From Nocardioides panzhihuensis (GTDB lineage: Bacteria > Actinomycetota > Actinomycetes > Propionibacteriales > Nocardioidaceae), in the NCBI RefSeq assembly GCF_013408335.1, contig NZ_JACBZR010000001.1:248001-312000 (forward strand): a stretch of DNA of 64,000 nt, given 5' to 3'. Shown here one piece after another: positions 51,476 to 59,060 of this stretch. The translations under genes and the position numbers were made by a program. Each line of letters begins with the position of its first letter. The stretch's first letter is position 1. The notes below the pieces were generated by a model, which saw only the letters and a program-made list of their open reading frames with translations, did no database searches and was not told where the DNA came from.

Positions 51476-51619
51476 TCAGGCGGGTCGGTCGCGGACTGGC
51501 TGAATCTCGAGATCCGGGTCGAACAAGGCCCGGAGCTCCTCATCCGCATCTTCCCACTCGTCATCGCTCGGAAGCGAGAACATGCCCCGGAGGCCGCCGA
51601 GCCGGACCTGCGTCGTCAT
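51476..51619 (-). CDS. Small acidic protein (hypothetical)
   Basis: Forty-seven-residue ORF, MTTQVRLGGLRGMFSLPSDD onward, ending in an acidic stretch (DEWEDADEELRALFDPDLE). About 80% of third positions are G or C, as in real genes here. On the minus strand a -10 TACGCT lies 6 nt before the ATG, as in other leaderless genes of the window. No known family. Tentative. Confidence 0.45.
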   Translation of the reverse strand: MTTQVRLGGLRGMFSLPSDDEWEDADEELRALFDPDLEIQPVRDRPA

Positions 51620-51699
51620 GTGACCAGCGTAGATCCGGCCTAGCAACCTGTGCCTGAATTCGTTGGATCGGCCGTCGCGTGGCTGCGAGGATTCGACGC

Positions 51700-52365
51700 G
51701 TGATCGCACTGCTCGGCGACGACCGAGGACACCGCAGCCATCAGGAGCTCAACGCCCTTCGGGCGCAGTTGGCCGAGCTCGGGGTCGAGACGGAGTGGGT
51801 GCCGACCGACTCCGGGTTCGACATCGCGACGTACGACGGGGTCTGGCTGGTTCCCGGCTCGCCCTACGCCGATGACGCCGCGGTGTTCGAGGCACTGACC
51901 GTGGTGCGGGAGCGGGGGATTCCGTTCCTCGGGGTGTGCGGTGGGATGCAGTACGCGGTGCTGGAGTGGACCCGCAACGTACTCGGATCCGTCGGCACCC
52001 ACGCCGAGTCCGAGGGTGCGGGCGACGACAACGTGGTGGCCGCACTTGCCTGCTCGCTCTACGGCGAGGAGCGGCTGGTGACTCCTATCGCCGGGACCCG
52101 TTTCGCCGGCTGGCAGCTGGAGCCGTTCGCCGGCATGCACTTCTGCAACTACGCGCCGACCGCCGACGCCGTGGCCGGCCTGGAGAAGGCCGGTGTCGTG
52201 GTCGGTGCCACCGCGGACGATGCCGGAGCGGAGGTGCTGGAGTTCCCCGGCCACCCGTTCTACGTGACCAGCATGTTCCAGCCCCACATCGGCGCCCTCG
52301 CCGGAGCCCCGGTCCATCCGCTCGTGCGCGTGTTCGTCGAGTCCGTGAGGCGGAGCGCGCGTTAG
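51700..52365 (+). CDS. Class I glutamine amidotransferase-like protein (CTP-synthase-like fold)
   Basis: Protein of 221 residues. Triad-type features: nucleophile Cys in FLGVCGGMQYAVLEW and a late His in FPGHPFYVTSMFQPH, similar to the GATase domain of CTP synthase. There is no synthetase domain, so the acceptor partner is missing or the protein works alone; role unknown. GTG 51700 is preferred (GAGG 9 nt upstream, protein starts VIALLGDDRGHRSH); GTG 51679 is the alternative. Its stop directly abuts the stop of the convergent GPP34 gene. Confidence 0.8.
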   Translation: MIALLGDDRGHRSHQELNALRAQLAELGVETEWVPTDSGFDIATYDGVWLVPGSPYADDAAVFEALTVVRERGIPFLGVCGGMQYAVLEWTRNVLGSVGTHAESEGAGDDNVVAALACSLYGEERLVTPIAGTRFAGWQLEPFAGMHFCNYAPTADAVAGLEKAGVVVGATADDAGAEVLEFPGHPFYVTSMFQPHIGALAGAPVHPLVRVFVESVRRSAR

Positions 52366-53079
52366 TCAGTCGCCGCCGCCGCCGCCTCCGCCGTCGCCGC
52401 CACCGAAGCCGCCGTCGCTGAAGCCACCGCCGCTGAAGCCGGACTCGACACCTCGGTGAGTGGCGACGATCGCGTCGCGTACGGCCCCTGCAGCCCAGTC
52501 CGCGCGGGCGATCTGCTTGGCGCGCTGTTTGACCTGGCGTGGTGGCACCGACGGAGAGACGAAGAGCCTGTGGGCCTGGTCGACGGCGGAGAGGAGGGCG
52601 ATCAGCGTGCCGGTGCGGTGGTCGGGATGAGCGTCGTGGAGCAGCACGGAGGCGACCTGTTGGCGCACGGGCATCTTGGACCGCGGGTCGACCGCCGGCC
52701 AGAACGTCTTGGTGGTGAGGAACACCCGACGCTGCTCCCGACGGAGCAGGCCGCGTCCGACCAGCACACCGGCGAGGTGGTCGAACTTCTGAGACCCGAT
52801 CCGGCTGACCAGTGCGCGAGGGGTCATCGGTCTCTCCCCGATGATCGAGAAGGCCTGCTGGAGGCGGCGGTCCACGGGTGCTCCGATGGCCACCTGATGC
52901 ACCTTCGAGGATTGCCAGAATGACTGTTTCCGTACCTCGATGACCCCGGCGAGCGCGAGCTCGGCCAGGAGCGCGCCGCCGAGCAGGATGTTCCTCTTCG
53001 ACATGTCACCGAGCCCCCTGACGGGCTGTCCGGTGATGTCCTCCAGAGTCAGCAGTACGAGATCCTCCGCGATCAGCAC
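52366..53079 (-). CDS. GPP34 (GOLPH3/VPS74-like) family protein with glycine-rich tail
   Basis: Protein of 237 residues. LIAEDLVLLTLEDITG is the family's N-terminal signature; LLGGALLAELALAG, ALVSRIGSQKF and LIALLSAVDQAHRLF are further hallmarks. Eukaryotic members bind phosphatidylinositol-4-phosphate; bacterial roles are unknown but membrane association is likely. The last 25 residues are almost only Gly, Ser, Phe and Asp (GFSGGGFSDGGFGGGD), unusual for the family. GTG 53079 is fixed by TACCCT 6 nt upstream. A second GPP34 gene lies at 55391. Confidence 0.85.
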   Translation of the reverse strand: MLIAEDLVLLTLEDITGQPVRGLGDMSKRNILLGGALLAELALAGVIEVRKQSFWQSSKVHQVAIGAPVDRRLQQAFSIIGERPMTPRALVSRIGSQKFDHLAGVLVGRGLLRREQRRVFLTTKTFWPAVDPRSKMPVRQQVASVLLHDAHPDHRTGTLIALLSAVDQAHRLFVSPSVPPRQVKQRAKQIARADWAAGAVRDAIVATHRGVESGFSGGGFSDGGFGGGDGGGGGGGD

Positions 53080-53085
53080 GATGCG

Positions 53086-53091
53086 AGGGTA
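53086..53091 (-). promoter_or_regulatory. -10 box of the GPP34 gene (leaderless)
   Basis: The minus strand reads TACCCT, 6 nt, then GTG 53079. Confidence 0.45.
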
Positions 53092-53128
53092 GTGGGCAGC
53101 AGCCCGGGCCGCCCGTGAAAACGACGAA

Positions 53129-54094
53129 TCATGTGCTGACGGCGGCGGCGTAGCGTTTCGCGAGGATCTCGAGGTGGTCGCGGAGCTCTGGCGGTGACTC
53201 GACGGTGAAGTCGAGGCCGAGCATGCCGATCCAGACGGCAACGACCTCGAGGCTGTCGCCGCCGGTGACCAGGACGCTGCGGTCGGCGGCGATCGGCTCG
53301 ACGGTGCCGACGGCGGGGTTGATGCGGGAGATGACCTCCTCGGCGGAGGCGGCGATGATCAGGCGGGCGTGGATGGCCCAGCCGGTGCGGGCGACCTCGC
53401 GGACCACGAACTCGGTGAGGTCGCTCTGCCCATTGATCAGGGTCGGCTCGCTTGCTTTGAACGGGCGCCCGCCGGGGACCTTGAGGCGCAGCCAGTCGAC
53501 GCGAAGCGGCTGCCAGGTGTCGTCGCGAGGGTCGCGGGCGACGAGATACCAGCGACGCTGCCAGGCGATCAGCCGGTAGGGCTCGACCTCGATGGGTTCG
53601 TCGCGATAGTCGGCGCGTACGCCGATGTGGTCGCGGATCGCGGTCGCGAGCGCCTGCAGGGTGCCGGAGTCGACGTCTGGGTCGGGGACGTTGCTGTCGG
53701 TGTTGACCGGGCCGGCGTCCATCGCGTCGACCACCGCGGCCAGCTTGCGACGTAGGTGGTCGGGCAGCACCTGCTCGAGCTTGCCCAGCGCCCTGGCGCT
53801 GGTCTCCGCGACGCCGGTGATGCCCGTCGCGGCACGCAGCCCGACGGCGACCGCGAGCGCCTCCTCGTCGTCGAGAAGCAGCGGTGGGAGCTTCCCGCCG
53901 GCACCGAGCCGGTAGCGACCGCCGGGGCCGCGAACCGACTCCACCGGATAGCCGAGCTCGCGCAGCTTGGTCATGTCGTTGCGCACGGTGCGCTCGGAGA
54001 CGTCGAGCCGGGTCGCCAGGTCGGCACCGGTCCAGCCGGCCGAGGCCTGCAGGAGGCCGAGGAGCGCGAGCAGTCGGGCAGAGGTTTCCAGCAC
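53129..54094 (-). CDS. WYL-domain transcriptional regulator (DeoR/YafY-like HTH)
   Basis: Protein of 321 residues. N-terminal HTH (LATRLDVSERTVRNDMTKLRELG) followed by GGRYRLGAGGKLPPLLL, then a WYL domain with RLIAWQRRWYLVARD and a WCX-type C-terminal extension. WYL domains bind nucleic-acid or nucleotide ligands in some systems. GTG 54094 (protein starts VLETSARLLALLGLLQ) matches the common family start; ATG 54166 adds a non-conserved leader. Divergent from the epoxide hydrolase, its likely target. Confidence 0.9.
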   Translation of the reverse strand: MLETSARLLALLGLLQASAGWTGADLATRLDVSERTVRNDMTKLRELGYPVESVRGPGGRYRLGAGGKLPPLLLDDEEALAVAVGLRAATGITGVAETSARALGKLEQVLPDHLRRKLAAVVDAMDAGPVNTDSNVPDPDVDSGTLQALATAIRDHIGVRADYRDEPIEVEPYRLIAWQRRWYLVARDPRDDTWQPLRVDWLRLKVPGGRPFKASEPTLINGQSDLTEFVVREVARTGWAIHARLIIAASAEEVISRINPAVGTVEPIAADRSVLVTGGDSLEVVAVWIGMLGLDFTVESPPELRDHLEILAKRYAAAVST

Positions 54095-54207
54095 GGGCTC
54101 AGAGTGCGGCAAAAAAGATTCACGGGCCAGCGGAATTCCGGAATCAGGCTTGCCGGAACCCTTCATAGCGTGTGTCTCACAAGGTCGGAAACCACCAAGG
54201 AGAAGTC

Positions 54208-55329
54208 ATGAACACGCAGGTCAACACCGGGCTCAGTGCCAAGTCCAACGACGAGATCAGCACGGTCACCGTCGAGTTCCCGCAGGCGGATCTCGACGAT
54301 CTCCGCAGCCGCCTGAAGCGCACCCGGTTCGCGCCGAGCGTGCCCGGCGACTCCTGGGACTACGGCACCCCGACGGCCTACCTCGCCGACATGGTCGAGC
54401 GCTGGCAGGGCTTCGACTGGCGCGCGGTCGAGGCGCGCATCAACGCGGTGCCCAACCACATCACCGAGATCGACGGCCAGACCATCCACTTCGTCCACGT
54501 ACCCTCCTCGAACCCGGAGGCCAAGGCTCTCCTGCTCGCCCACACCTACCCGGGCTCGTTCCTGGAGTTCCTGCCGATGGTCGAGCTGCTGACGGACGAG
54601 TTCCACCTGGTGATCCCGGAGCTGCCGGGCTTCGGACTATCGACGCCGGTGGTGGACACCGGCTGGACGATGAAGCGGGCGGCGGAGGCGTACGATGTGC
54701 TCATGCGCCGGCTGGGCTACGACTCCTATGGGGTGCACGGTAGCGACGGCGGCGCGATGGTCGGGCGCGAGCTGGCCCTGCTGAACCCGGAGGGCTTCCT
54801 CGGCGCGCACGTCCTGCAGCTCTTCTCGTTCCCCTCGGGCGACCCGAGCGAGTTCGAGGGCTTCGGGCCGAAGGAGTACGCGGCGCTGGAGCACATGCAG
54901 TGGTTCCAGTCGGTCGGCGGCTACAACGCCATGAACGGCTCTCGCCCGCAGACGATCGGCGCGGCGCTGGCCGACTCACCCATCGGGACGCTCGCCTACA
55001 GCGAGCTCTTCGAGTCGTTCGGCAACGGCACCTCGCTGGTCACCCCCGAGCAGGTCATCGAGCAGGCGACCTACTACTGGCTCACCAACTCCTACGCCGC
55101 GGCGGCGCGCTACCACTACGAGGAGGGGCACGCCGAGCGCGAGCCGGAGGTCTCCCAGGGCCGGATCGGGGTCGCCGTCTTCAAGGACGACTTCCAGACG
55201 ATCAGGTCCCTGGCGGAGCGGGACAACGCCAACATCCAGCACTGGTCGGAGTTCCCCGAGGGCGGCCACTTCGCCGCCCTGGAGCGCCCGGGCGACATCG
55301 CCGCCGACCTGCGGACGTTCTTCGCCTGA
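54208..55329 (+). CDS. Epoxide hydrolase-like alpha/beta hydrolase with EHN domain
   Basis: Protein of 373 residues. The N-terminal EHN segment (FPQADLDDLRSRLKRTRFAP, SWDYGTPTAYLADMVERW) is specific to microsomal-type epoxide hydrolases. The alpha/beta hydrolase fold has the nucleophile Asp in GVHGSDGGAMV and the His in PEGGHFAALE. The oxyanion motif, normally HGWPGS, is HTYPGS here, so Gly is replaced by Thr. AAGGAGAAG lies just before the ATG. Divergent from a WYL regulator; substrate unknown. Confidence 0.88.
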   Translation: MNTQVNTGLSAKSNDEISTVTVEFPQADLDDLRSRLKRTRFAPSVPGDSWDYGTPTAYLADMVERWQGFDWRAVEARINAVPNHITEIDGQTIHFVHVPSSNPEAKALLLAHTYPGSFLEFLPMVELLTDEFHLVIPELPGFGLSTPVVDTGWTMKRAAEAYDVLMRRLGYDSYGVHGSDGGAMVGRELALLNPEGFLGAHVLQLFSFPSGDPSEFEGFGPKEYAALEHMQWFQSVGGYNAMNGSRPQTIGAALADSPIGTLAYSELFESFGNGTSLVTPEQVIEQATYYWLTNSYAAAARYHYEEGHAEREPEVSQGRIGVAVFKDDFQTIRSLAERDNANIQHWSEFPEGGHFAALERPGDIAADLRTFFA

Positions 55330-55345
55330 CGGCACGTACGAACCG

Positions 55346-55386
55346 ACCCGAGGATCGCAGCCCCTCCGCGGCTGCGATCCTCGGGT
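55346..55386. terminator. Bidirectional terminator hairpin between epoxide hydrolase and GPP34 genes
   Basis: ACCCGAGGATCGCAGCC (55346-55362) pairs over 17 bp with 55370-55386 across a 7-nt loop. It ends 4 bp before the convergent GPP34 stop. Confidence 0.8.
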
Positions 55387-55390
55387 TCTG

Positions 55391-56056
55391 TCAGGTGACC
55401 GTCGTGGTGACGGTGGTGGCGACCATCACCGCCGTCATCACCGCGACGACCTCGTCCATGGCGTCCTTGACGCCCTCGGCGGCCCAGTCGCCCCGGGCGA
55501 TCTCCTTGGCCCGTTTCTTGACCGCTCCTGCGCCCACCGCCTTCGTGTCGACCACCTTGTGGGCGAAGTCGATGGAGGAGAGGAGGGCGATGAGCGGCCC
55601 GGTCCGTGCGTCCGGCGTGACGCCCTGGACGAGGACGGCGTACAGCTGACCACACACGGCGTTCTCGTGGGTCGAGTCCGCGGCCGGCCAGGTGGTGCGC
55701 GGGAAGAGGCCGAGGATCCTCTCGTCGCGACGCCTGAGGATGTTGCGGTCGCACAGCCGGGCGGCAAGCGCCTCGTGCAGACCCTTGCCGAGGTTGGTTA
55801 CCGCGTTCTTGGCCGCCACCGGCTTGGCCGCCAATGAGTCGTACGCAGCGGCCAGGATTGGCTCGTCGGGGCGCCCGCCCGGCACCGCCACGGCCTTGGC
55901 CGGGGTCAGCCCCGACTTGGGCTGCACCTGGACCGAGCCGGCCATGGCGAGCTCGGTCAGGATCGCTCCGCCCAGCGCCTGCTGGACCCAGGACGAGGCG
56001 AGCGTGCCCCTCTCGTCGTCGAGCACGAGCAGCAACAGATCTTCGGCGATGAGCAT
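55391..56056 (-). CDS. GPP34 (GOLPH3/VPS74-like) family protein, second copy
   Basis: Protein of 221 residues: MLIAEDLLLLVLDDERG, LGGAILTELAMAG, LIALLSSIDFAHKVV and RAKEIARGDWAAEGVKDAM align with the copy at 52366-53079. The C-terminal tail differs, ending in a hydrophobic Val/Thr run (AVMVATTVTTTVT) in place of the glycine-rich tail. The role is unknown. The pair brackets the WYL/epoxide hydrolase genes. Confidence 0.85.
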   Translation of the reverse strand: MLIAEDLLLLVLDDERGTLASSWVQQALGGAILTELAMAGSVQVQPKSGLTPAKAVAVPGGRPDEPILAAAYDSLAAKPVAAKNAVTNLGKGLHEALAARLCDRNILRRRDERILGLFPRTTWPAADSTHENAVCGQLYAVLVQGVTPDARTGPLIALLSSIDFAHKVVDTKAVGAGAVKKRAKEIARGDWAAEGVKDAMDEVVAVMTAVMVATTVTTTVT

Positions 56057-56126
56057 GCCTCAGACGCTACGGCGCAGCGATCCCGGGCGCCTCCTACGAA
56101 AGGCGGAACTTGTCTCGGACCTTCGT

Positions 56127-56576
56127 CTAGGAGGCCGTGGACGCCGGGCTGGCGACGTCGAACATCCAGGTCACGCCGAACTTGTCCTCGAACTGGCCGA
56201 AGTAGTCGCCCCACGGCGCCTGCTCGAACGGCATCGCGGGCGTTCCGCCCTCGGACAGCTTGGCGAAGTAGTCGGCGAAGCGAGGCTGATCGGCGGGGTC
56301 GGCGCTGGTCATCGCGACCGTGACGCCGGCGGTCGGGGCGATGTACTCCATCCCCATGTCCGGAGGCGTGTCGGCGGCCATCAGGACGAGGCCGTCGTCG
56401 AGCGTGAGCGAGCCGTGCATGACCAGGCCCTTCGCCTCCGGCGGCACCGGACCCATCGCGTCGCCCATGGAGTCGAAGGTCATCGTCTCGACGGTGCCGC
56501 CGAGCACCGACCGGTAGAACTCGAGAGCCTCGGCGGCCTCGGACTTGAAGCTGATGTACGGGTTGAGCGTTGCCAT
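56127..56576 (-). CDS. PhnB-like VOC-family protein
   Basis: Protein of 149 residues of the glyoxalase/bleomycin-resistance fold, PhnB subgroup: LNPYISFKSEAAEALEFYRS at the start, PWGDYFGQFEDKFGVTWMF near the end. The end signature is typical of PhnB-type proteins of unknown activity, often annotated as 3-demethylubiquinone methyltransferase-like. AAGGAGA lies upstream of ATG 56576 with good spacing. Monocistronic. Confidence 0.88.
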   Translation of the reverse strand: MATLNPYISFKSEAAEALEFYRSVLGGTVETMTFDSMGDAMGPVPPEAKGLVMHGSLTLDDGLVLMAADTPPDMGMEYIAPTAGVTVAMTSADPADQPRFADYFAKLSEGGTPAMPFEQAPWGDYFGQFEDKFGVTWMFDVASPASTAS

Positions 56577-56697
56577 TCGGATCGTCTCCTTTGATCGATT
56601 TCCGACCCCGTTCGCTCACAGTAGGCCCGCCGGAGAGTGCTGAGAAGGGGAATTTGCGTCGGTTTGCCCAGATGTGCGTATTTACTTCGGCGGGCCG

Positions 56698-57789
56698 TCA
56701 CGGGTGGGCGACGTCGACGCCCAACCAGCCGGCCAGCGCCTCGATCTCGGCCCGCACCGCGTCCCCCATCTCGGCGGTCCAGCCGAAGTCCTCGTGGACG
56801 GCGAAGACGTTCAGCCGTCCCTTCTTGTGGTCCACCTTCGCGTCGAGCTTCCCGATCAGCCGCTCGCCGTGCAGGATCGGGAGGGCGAAGTAGCCCCAGC
56901 GCCGCTTGGCAGCGGGCTTGTACATCTCCAGGACGTACTCGAACCCGAACAGGTCCAGCGCCCGATCGCGGTCGTAGACCAGACGGTCGAAGGGAGAGAG
57001 CAGGGCCGTACGCGGCGCGAACCCGTCCTCGAGGGCGGCCACCGCCTCTGGGTCGACCCGCCACTCGCCGTCGACGCCGGCCACGGTGCACGGGACGCCG
57101 ACGTCCCCGGCTCCGAGCATCTCGCCGCCGGACGACTCCTTCCGCCCCGGACGCGCGATCCCGAGCGAGGCCAGTCGGCGCACCGTCTCGACCCTCAGTG
57201 CATCCTCGGGTGAGGGAAGCAGCAAATCGGAGGGGTAGACCCGTTCGGCCAGGTTCCAGGTGCGCAGCTTGCCGCGCCGGCCAGCGCCGGCGACCTCGCC
57301 CATCCGGTTGAGCAGCTCGATCATCCGTAGGACGGATCTGTCGTTGGTCCAGCCGGTCGAGGCCCAGGGCACCTCGGCGGTGTCCTCGATCTCGCCGGCC
57401 ACGAGCGGACCGTCGGCTCGCAGGCGATCCAGGATCTGCGTACGGAAGCTCTTGTTGGCCTCCACCCACTCGATGGCCGTCGGGTGGATCCGGCTGGGGG
57501 AGAGGGCGAGGACGGTCTCGATCTCGTCCATCGGCACGATGAAGCTGGAGAACTCCACCAGCGAGCGCTCCTGCTCCAGGGCGAAGGTGAGATCCGAATG
57601 ATCGTACGCATCGCCCAACCTCGACCACGCCACCAGATCCGCGCTCGGTGCGATCGCCTTGGTCGGATCGATCTGCAGGAGGGTCAGCTGGTCGACGGTC
57701 TCCACCAGCGACACGGGCCGCCGCGCGTCGAGGAGCTGGGCGCGAACTGCGATCCGGCGGGCCTGCTCCGGGGACAGGGTGAGCGTCAT
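56698..57789 (-). CDS. YcaQ/AlkZ-type (HTH_42) DNA glycosylase family protein
   Basis: Protein of 363 residues built of winged-helix repeats. The catalytic signature QID is present near residue 40 in LTLLQIDPTKAIAPSADL, the Q-x-D form known from E. coli YcaQ. YcaQ-type glycosylases excise N7-alkylguanines and unhook interstrand crosslinks; more distant family members may differ. The C-terminal LIGKLDAKVDHKKGRL is conserved. ATG 57789 is chosen because TAATGT lies 7 nt upstream on the minus strand; GTG 57798 is the alternative. Divergent from the sugar ABC operon. Confidence 0.82.
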   Translation of the reverse strand: MTLTLSPEQARRIAVRAQLLDARRPVSLVETVDQLTLLQIDPTKAIAPSADLVAWSRLGDAYDHSDLTFALEQERSLVEFSSFIVPMDEIETVLALSPSRIHPTAIEWVEANKSFRTQILDRLRADGPLVAGEIEDTAEVPWASTGWTNDRSVLRMIELLNRMGEVAGAGRRGKLRTWNLAERVYPSDLLLPSPEDALRVETVRRLASLGIARPGRKESSGGEMLGAGDVGVPCTVAGVDGEWRVDPEAVAALEDGFAPRTALLSPFDRLVYDRDRALDLFGFEYVLEMYKPAAKRRWGYFALPILHGERLIGKLDAKVDHKKGRLNVFAVHEDFGWTAEMGDAVRAEIEALAGWLGVDVAHP

Positions 57790-57796
57790 GGTCGAC

Positions 57797-57802
57797 ACAT
57801 TA
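57797..57802 (-). promoter_or_regulatory. -10 box of the YcaQ-type gene (leaderless)
   Basis: The minus strand reads TAATGT, 7 nt, then ATG 57789. Confidence 0.45.
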
Positions 57803-57854
57803 TGGGGAGTTCCGGACGACCTGCTGCCGATTCGAACCGATCTTCCGATTCCGC

Positions 57855-57881
57855 TTGACCCCGCCGATGTTAACGCTCACA
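57855..57881 (+). promoter_or_regulatory. Sugar-operon promoter region with LacI-family operator-like site
   Basis: TTGACC (57855-57860) is a -35 candidate. TGTTAACGCTCACA (57868-57881) is an imperfect palindrome close to LacI/GalR-family operators and lies where it would block the promoter, about 60 bp before the substrate-binding gene. No LacI-type regulator is in the window, so the repressor would be encoded elsewhere. Confidence 0.5.
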
Positions 57882-57942
57882 CTAAGTCGCATCGTGACGA
57901 CGGTCACACTGGGCCGCCGCAGTGAAACACTGGAGGACGACA

Positions 57943-58923
57943 GTGAAGAAGACCCTCACCGCCCTGTGTGCGCTCGCCCTTGGCGGGATGTCGCTCAGCG
58001 CGTGCGGTAGCAGCGAAGAAGGTGCCGACGACGGCTCGATCACCATGGGCTTCGCCCAGGTCGGGGCCGAGAGCGGCTGGCGCACCGCCAACACCACCTC
58101 GATCCAGGAGTCGGCCAAGGAGGCCGGCATCGACCTCAAGTTCTCCGACGCGCAGCAGAAGCAGGAGAACCAGATCAAGTCGATCCGGTCCTACATCCAG
58201 CAGAAGGTCGACGTGATCGCGTTCAGCCCCGTGGTCGAGACGGGCTGGGACGCGGTGCTCCAAGAGGCCAAGCGAGCCAAGATCCCCGTCGTGCTGACCG
58301 ACCGCGCGGTGGACACCGAGGACACCTCGCTCTACGTCACCTTCATCGGCTCCGACTTCGTAGAGGAGGGCGAGAAGGCTGGTCAGTGGCTGGTCGACAA
58401 CGCCGAGGCCTCCGACGTCGACAAGGACGGCGCGGTCAACGTCGTAGAGCTGCAGGGCACCACCGGATCGGCCCCGGCGCTCGACCGCAAGAAGGGGTTC
58501 GAGGACGTCATCTCCTCGGACTCCAAGATCAAGATCACCGCCTCCCAGACCGGTGACTTCACCCGTGACGGCGGCAAGCAGGTCATGGAGGCCTTCTTGC
58601 AGTCCACGCCGAAGATCGACGTCGTCTACGCCCACAACGACGACATGGGCCTGGGCGCGATCGAGGCGATCAAGGCGGCCGGAAAGAAGCCCGGCACCGA
58701 CATCAAGATCATCACCGTCGACGCGGTCAAGGACGGGATGACCGCGTTGGCCGCGGGAGAGATCAACTTCATCGTCGAGTGCAGCCCGCTGCTGGGTGAG
58801 CAGCTGATGGACGTCGCCGAGAAGGTCGTCGCCGGCGAGGAGGTCCCCGACCTCATCGTCACCGAGGAGACCACCTTCACTCCGGAGCAGGCCGCCGAGG
58901 CGCTGCCCGACCGGAAGTACTGA
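57943..58923 (+). CDS. ytfQ: Sugar ABC transporter substrate-binding lipoprotein (YtfQ-like)
   Basis: Protein of 326 residues. Lipoprotein signal (LCALALGGMSLSAC) and a periplasmic-binding-protein fold of the ribose/galactofuranose type: SITMGFAQVGAESGWRTAN, SYIQQKVDVIAFSPVVETGW, GTTGSAPALDRKKGF and AHNDDMGLGAIEAIK. Family tied to furanose sugars in E. coli (galactofuranose). Ligand here is not determinable. GTG 57943 has GGAGGA 5 nt upstream. First gene of ytfQRT-yjfF. Confidence 0.9.
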   Translation: MKKTLTALCALALGGMSLSACGSSEEGADDGSITMGFAQVGAESGWRTANTTSIQESAKEAGIDLKFSDAQQKQENQIKSIRSYIQQKVDVIAFSPVVETGWDAVLQEAKRAKIPVVLTDRAVDTEDTSLYVTFIGSDFVEEGEKAGQWLVDNAEASDVDKDGAVNVVELQGTTGSAPALDRKKGFEDVISSDSKIKITASQTGDFTRDGGKQVMEAFLQSTPKIDVVYAHNDDMGLGAIEAIKAAGKKPGTDIKIITVDAVKDGMTALAAGEINFIVECSPLLGEQLMDVAEKVVAGEEVPDLIVTEETTFTPEQAAEALPDRKY

Positions 58924-58956
58924 GCCCGTCGACCGAGATACCTCGGTGAGGCGTCG

Positions 58957-58984
58957 CTTCCTTCGTGGAACTCCCCGAAGGAAG
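58957..58984 (+). terminator. Intercistronic hairpin between ytfQ and ytfR
   Basis: CTTCCTTCG (58957-58965) pairs with CGAAGGAAG (58976-58984) over 10 nt; an ACCGAG/CTCGGT stem at 58931-58947 precedes it. With no T-tract it is more likely an RNA-stabilising or attenuating hairpin that raises the binding protein above the rest of the operon. Confidence 0.5.
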
Positions 58985-59060
58985 TGCGCGCCCGCCGAGG
59001 TCACTCGGTGAACGGTCCGCCGTCCCCGCGCCACCCCGACCCCGCAGGAGCCAGTACGAC

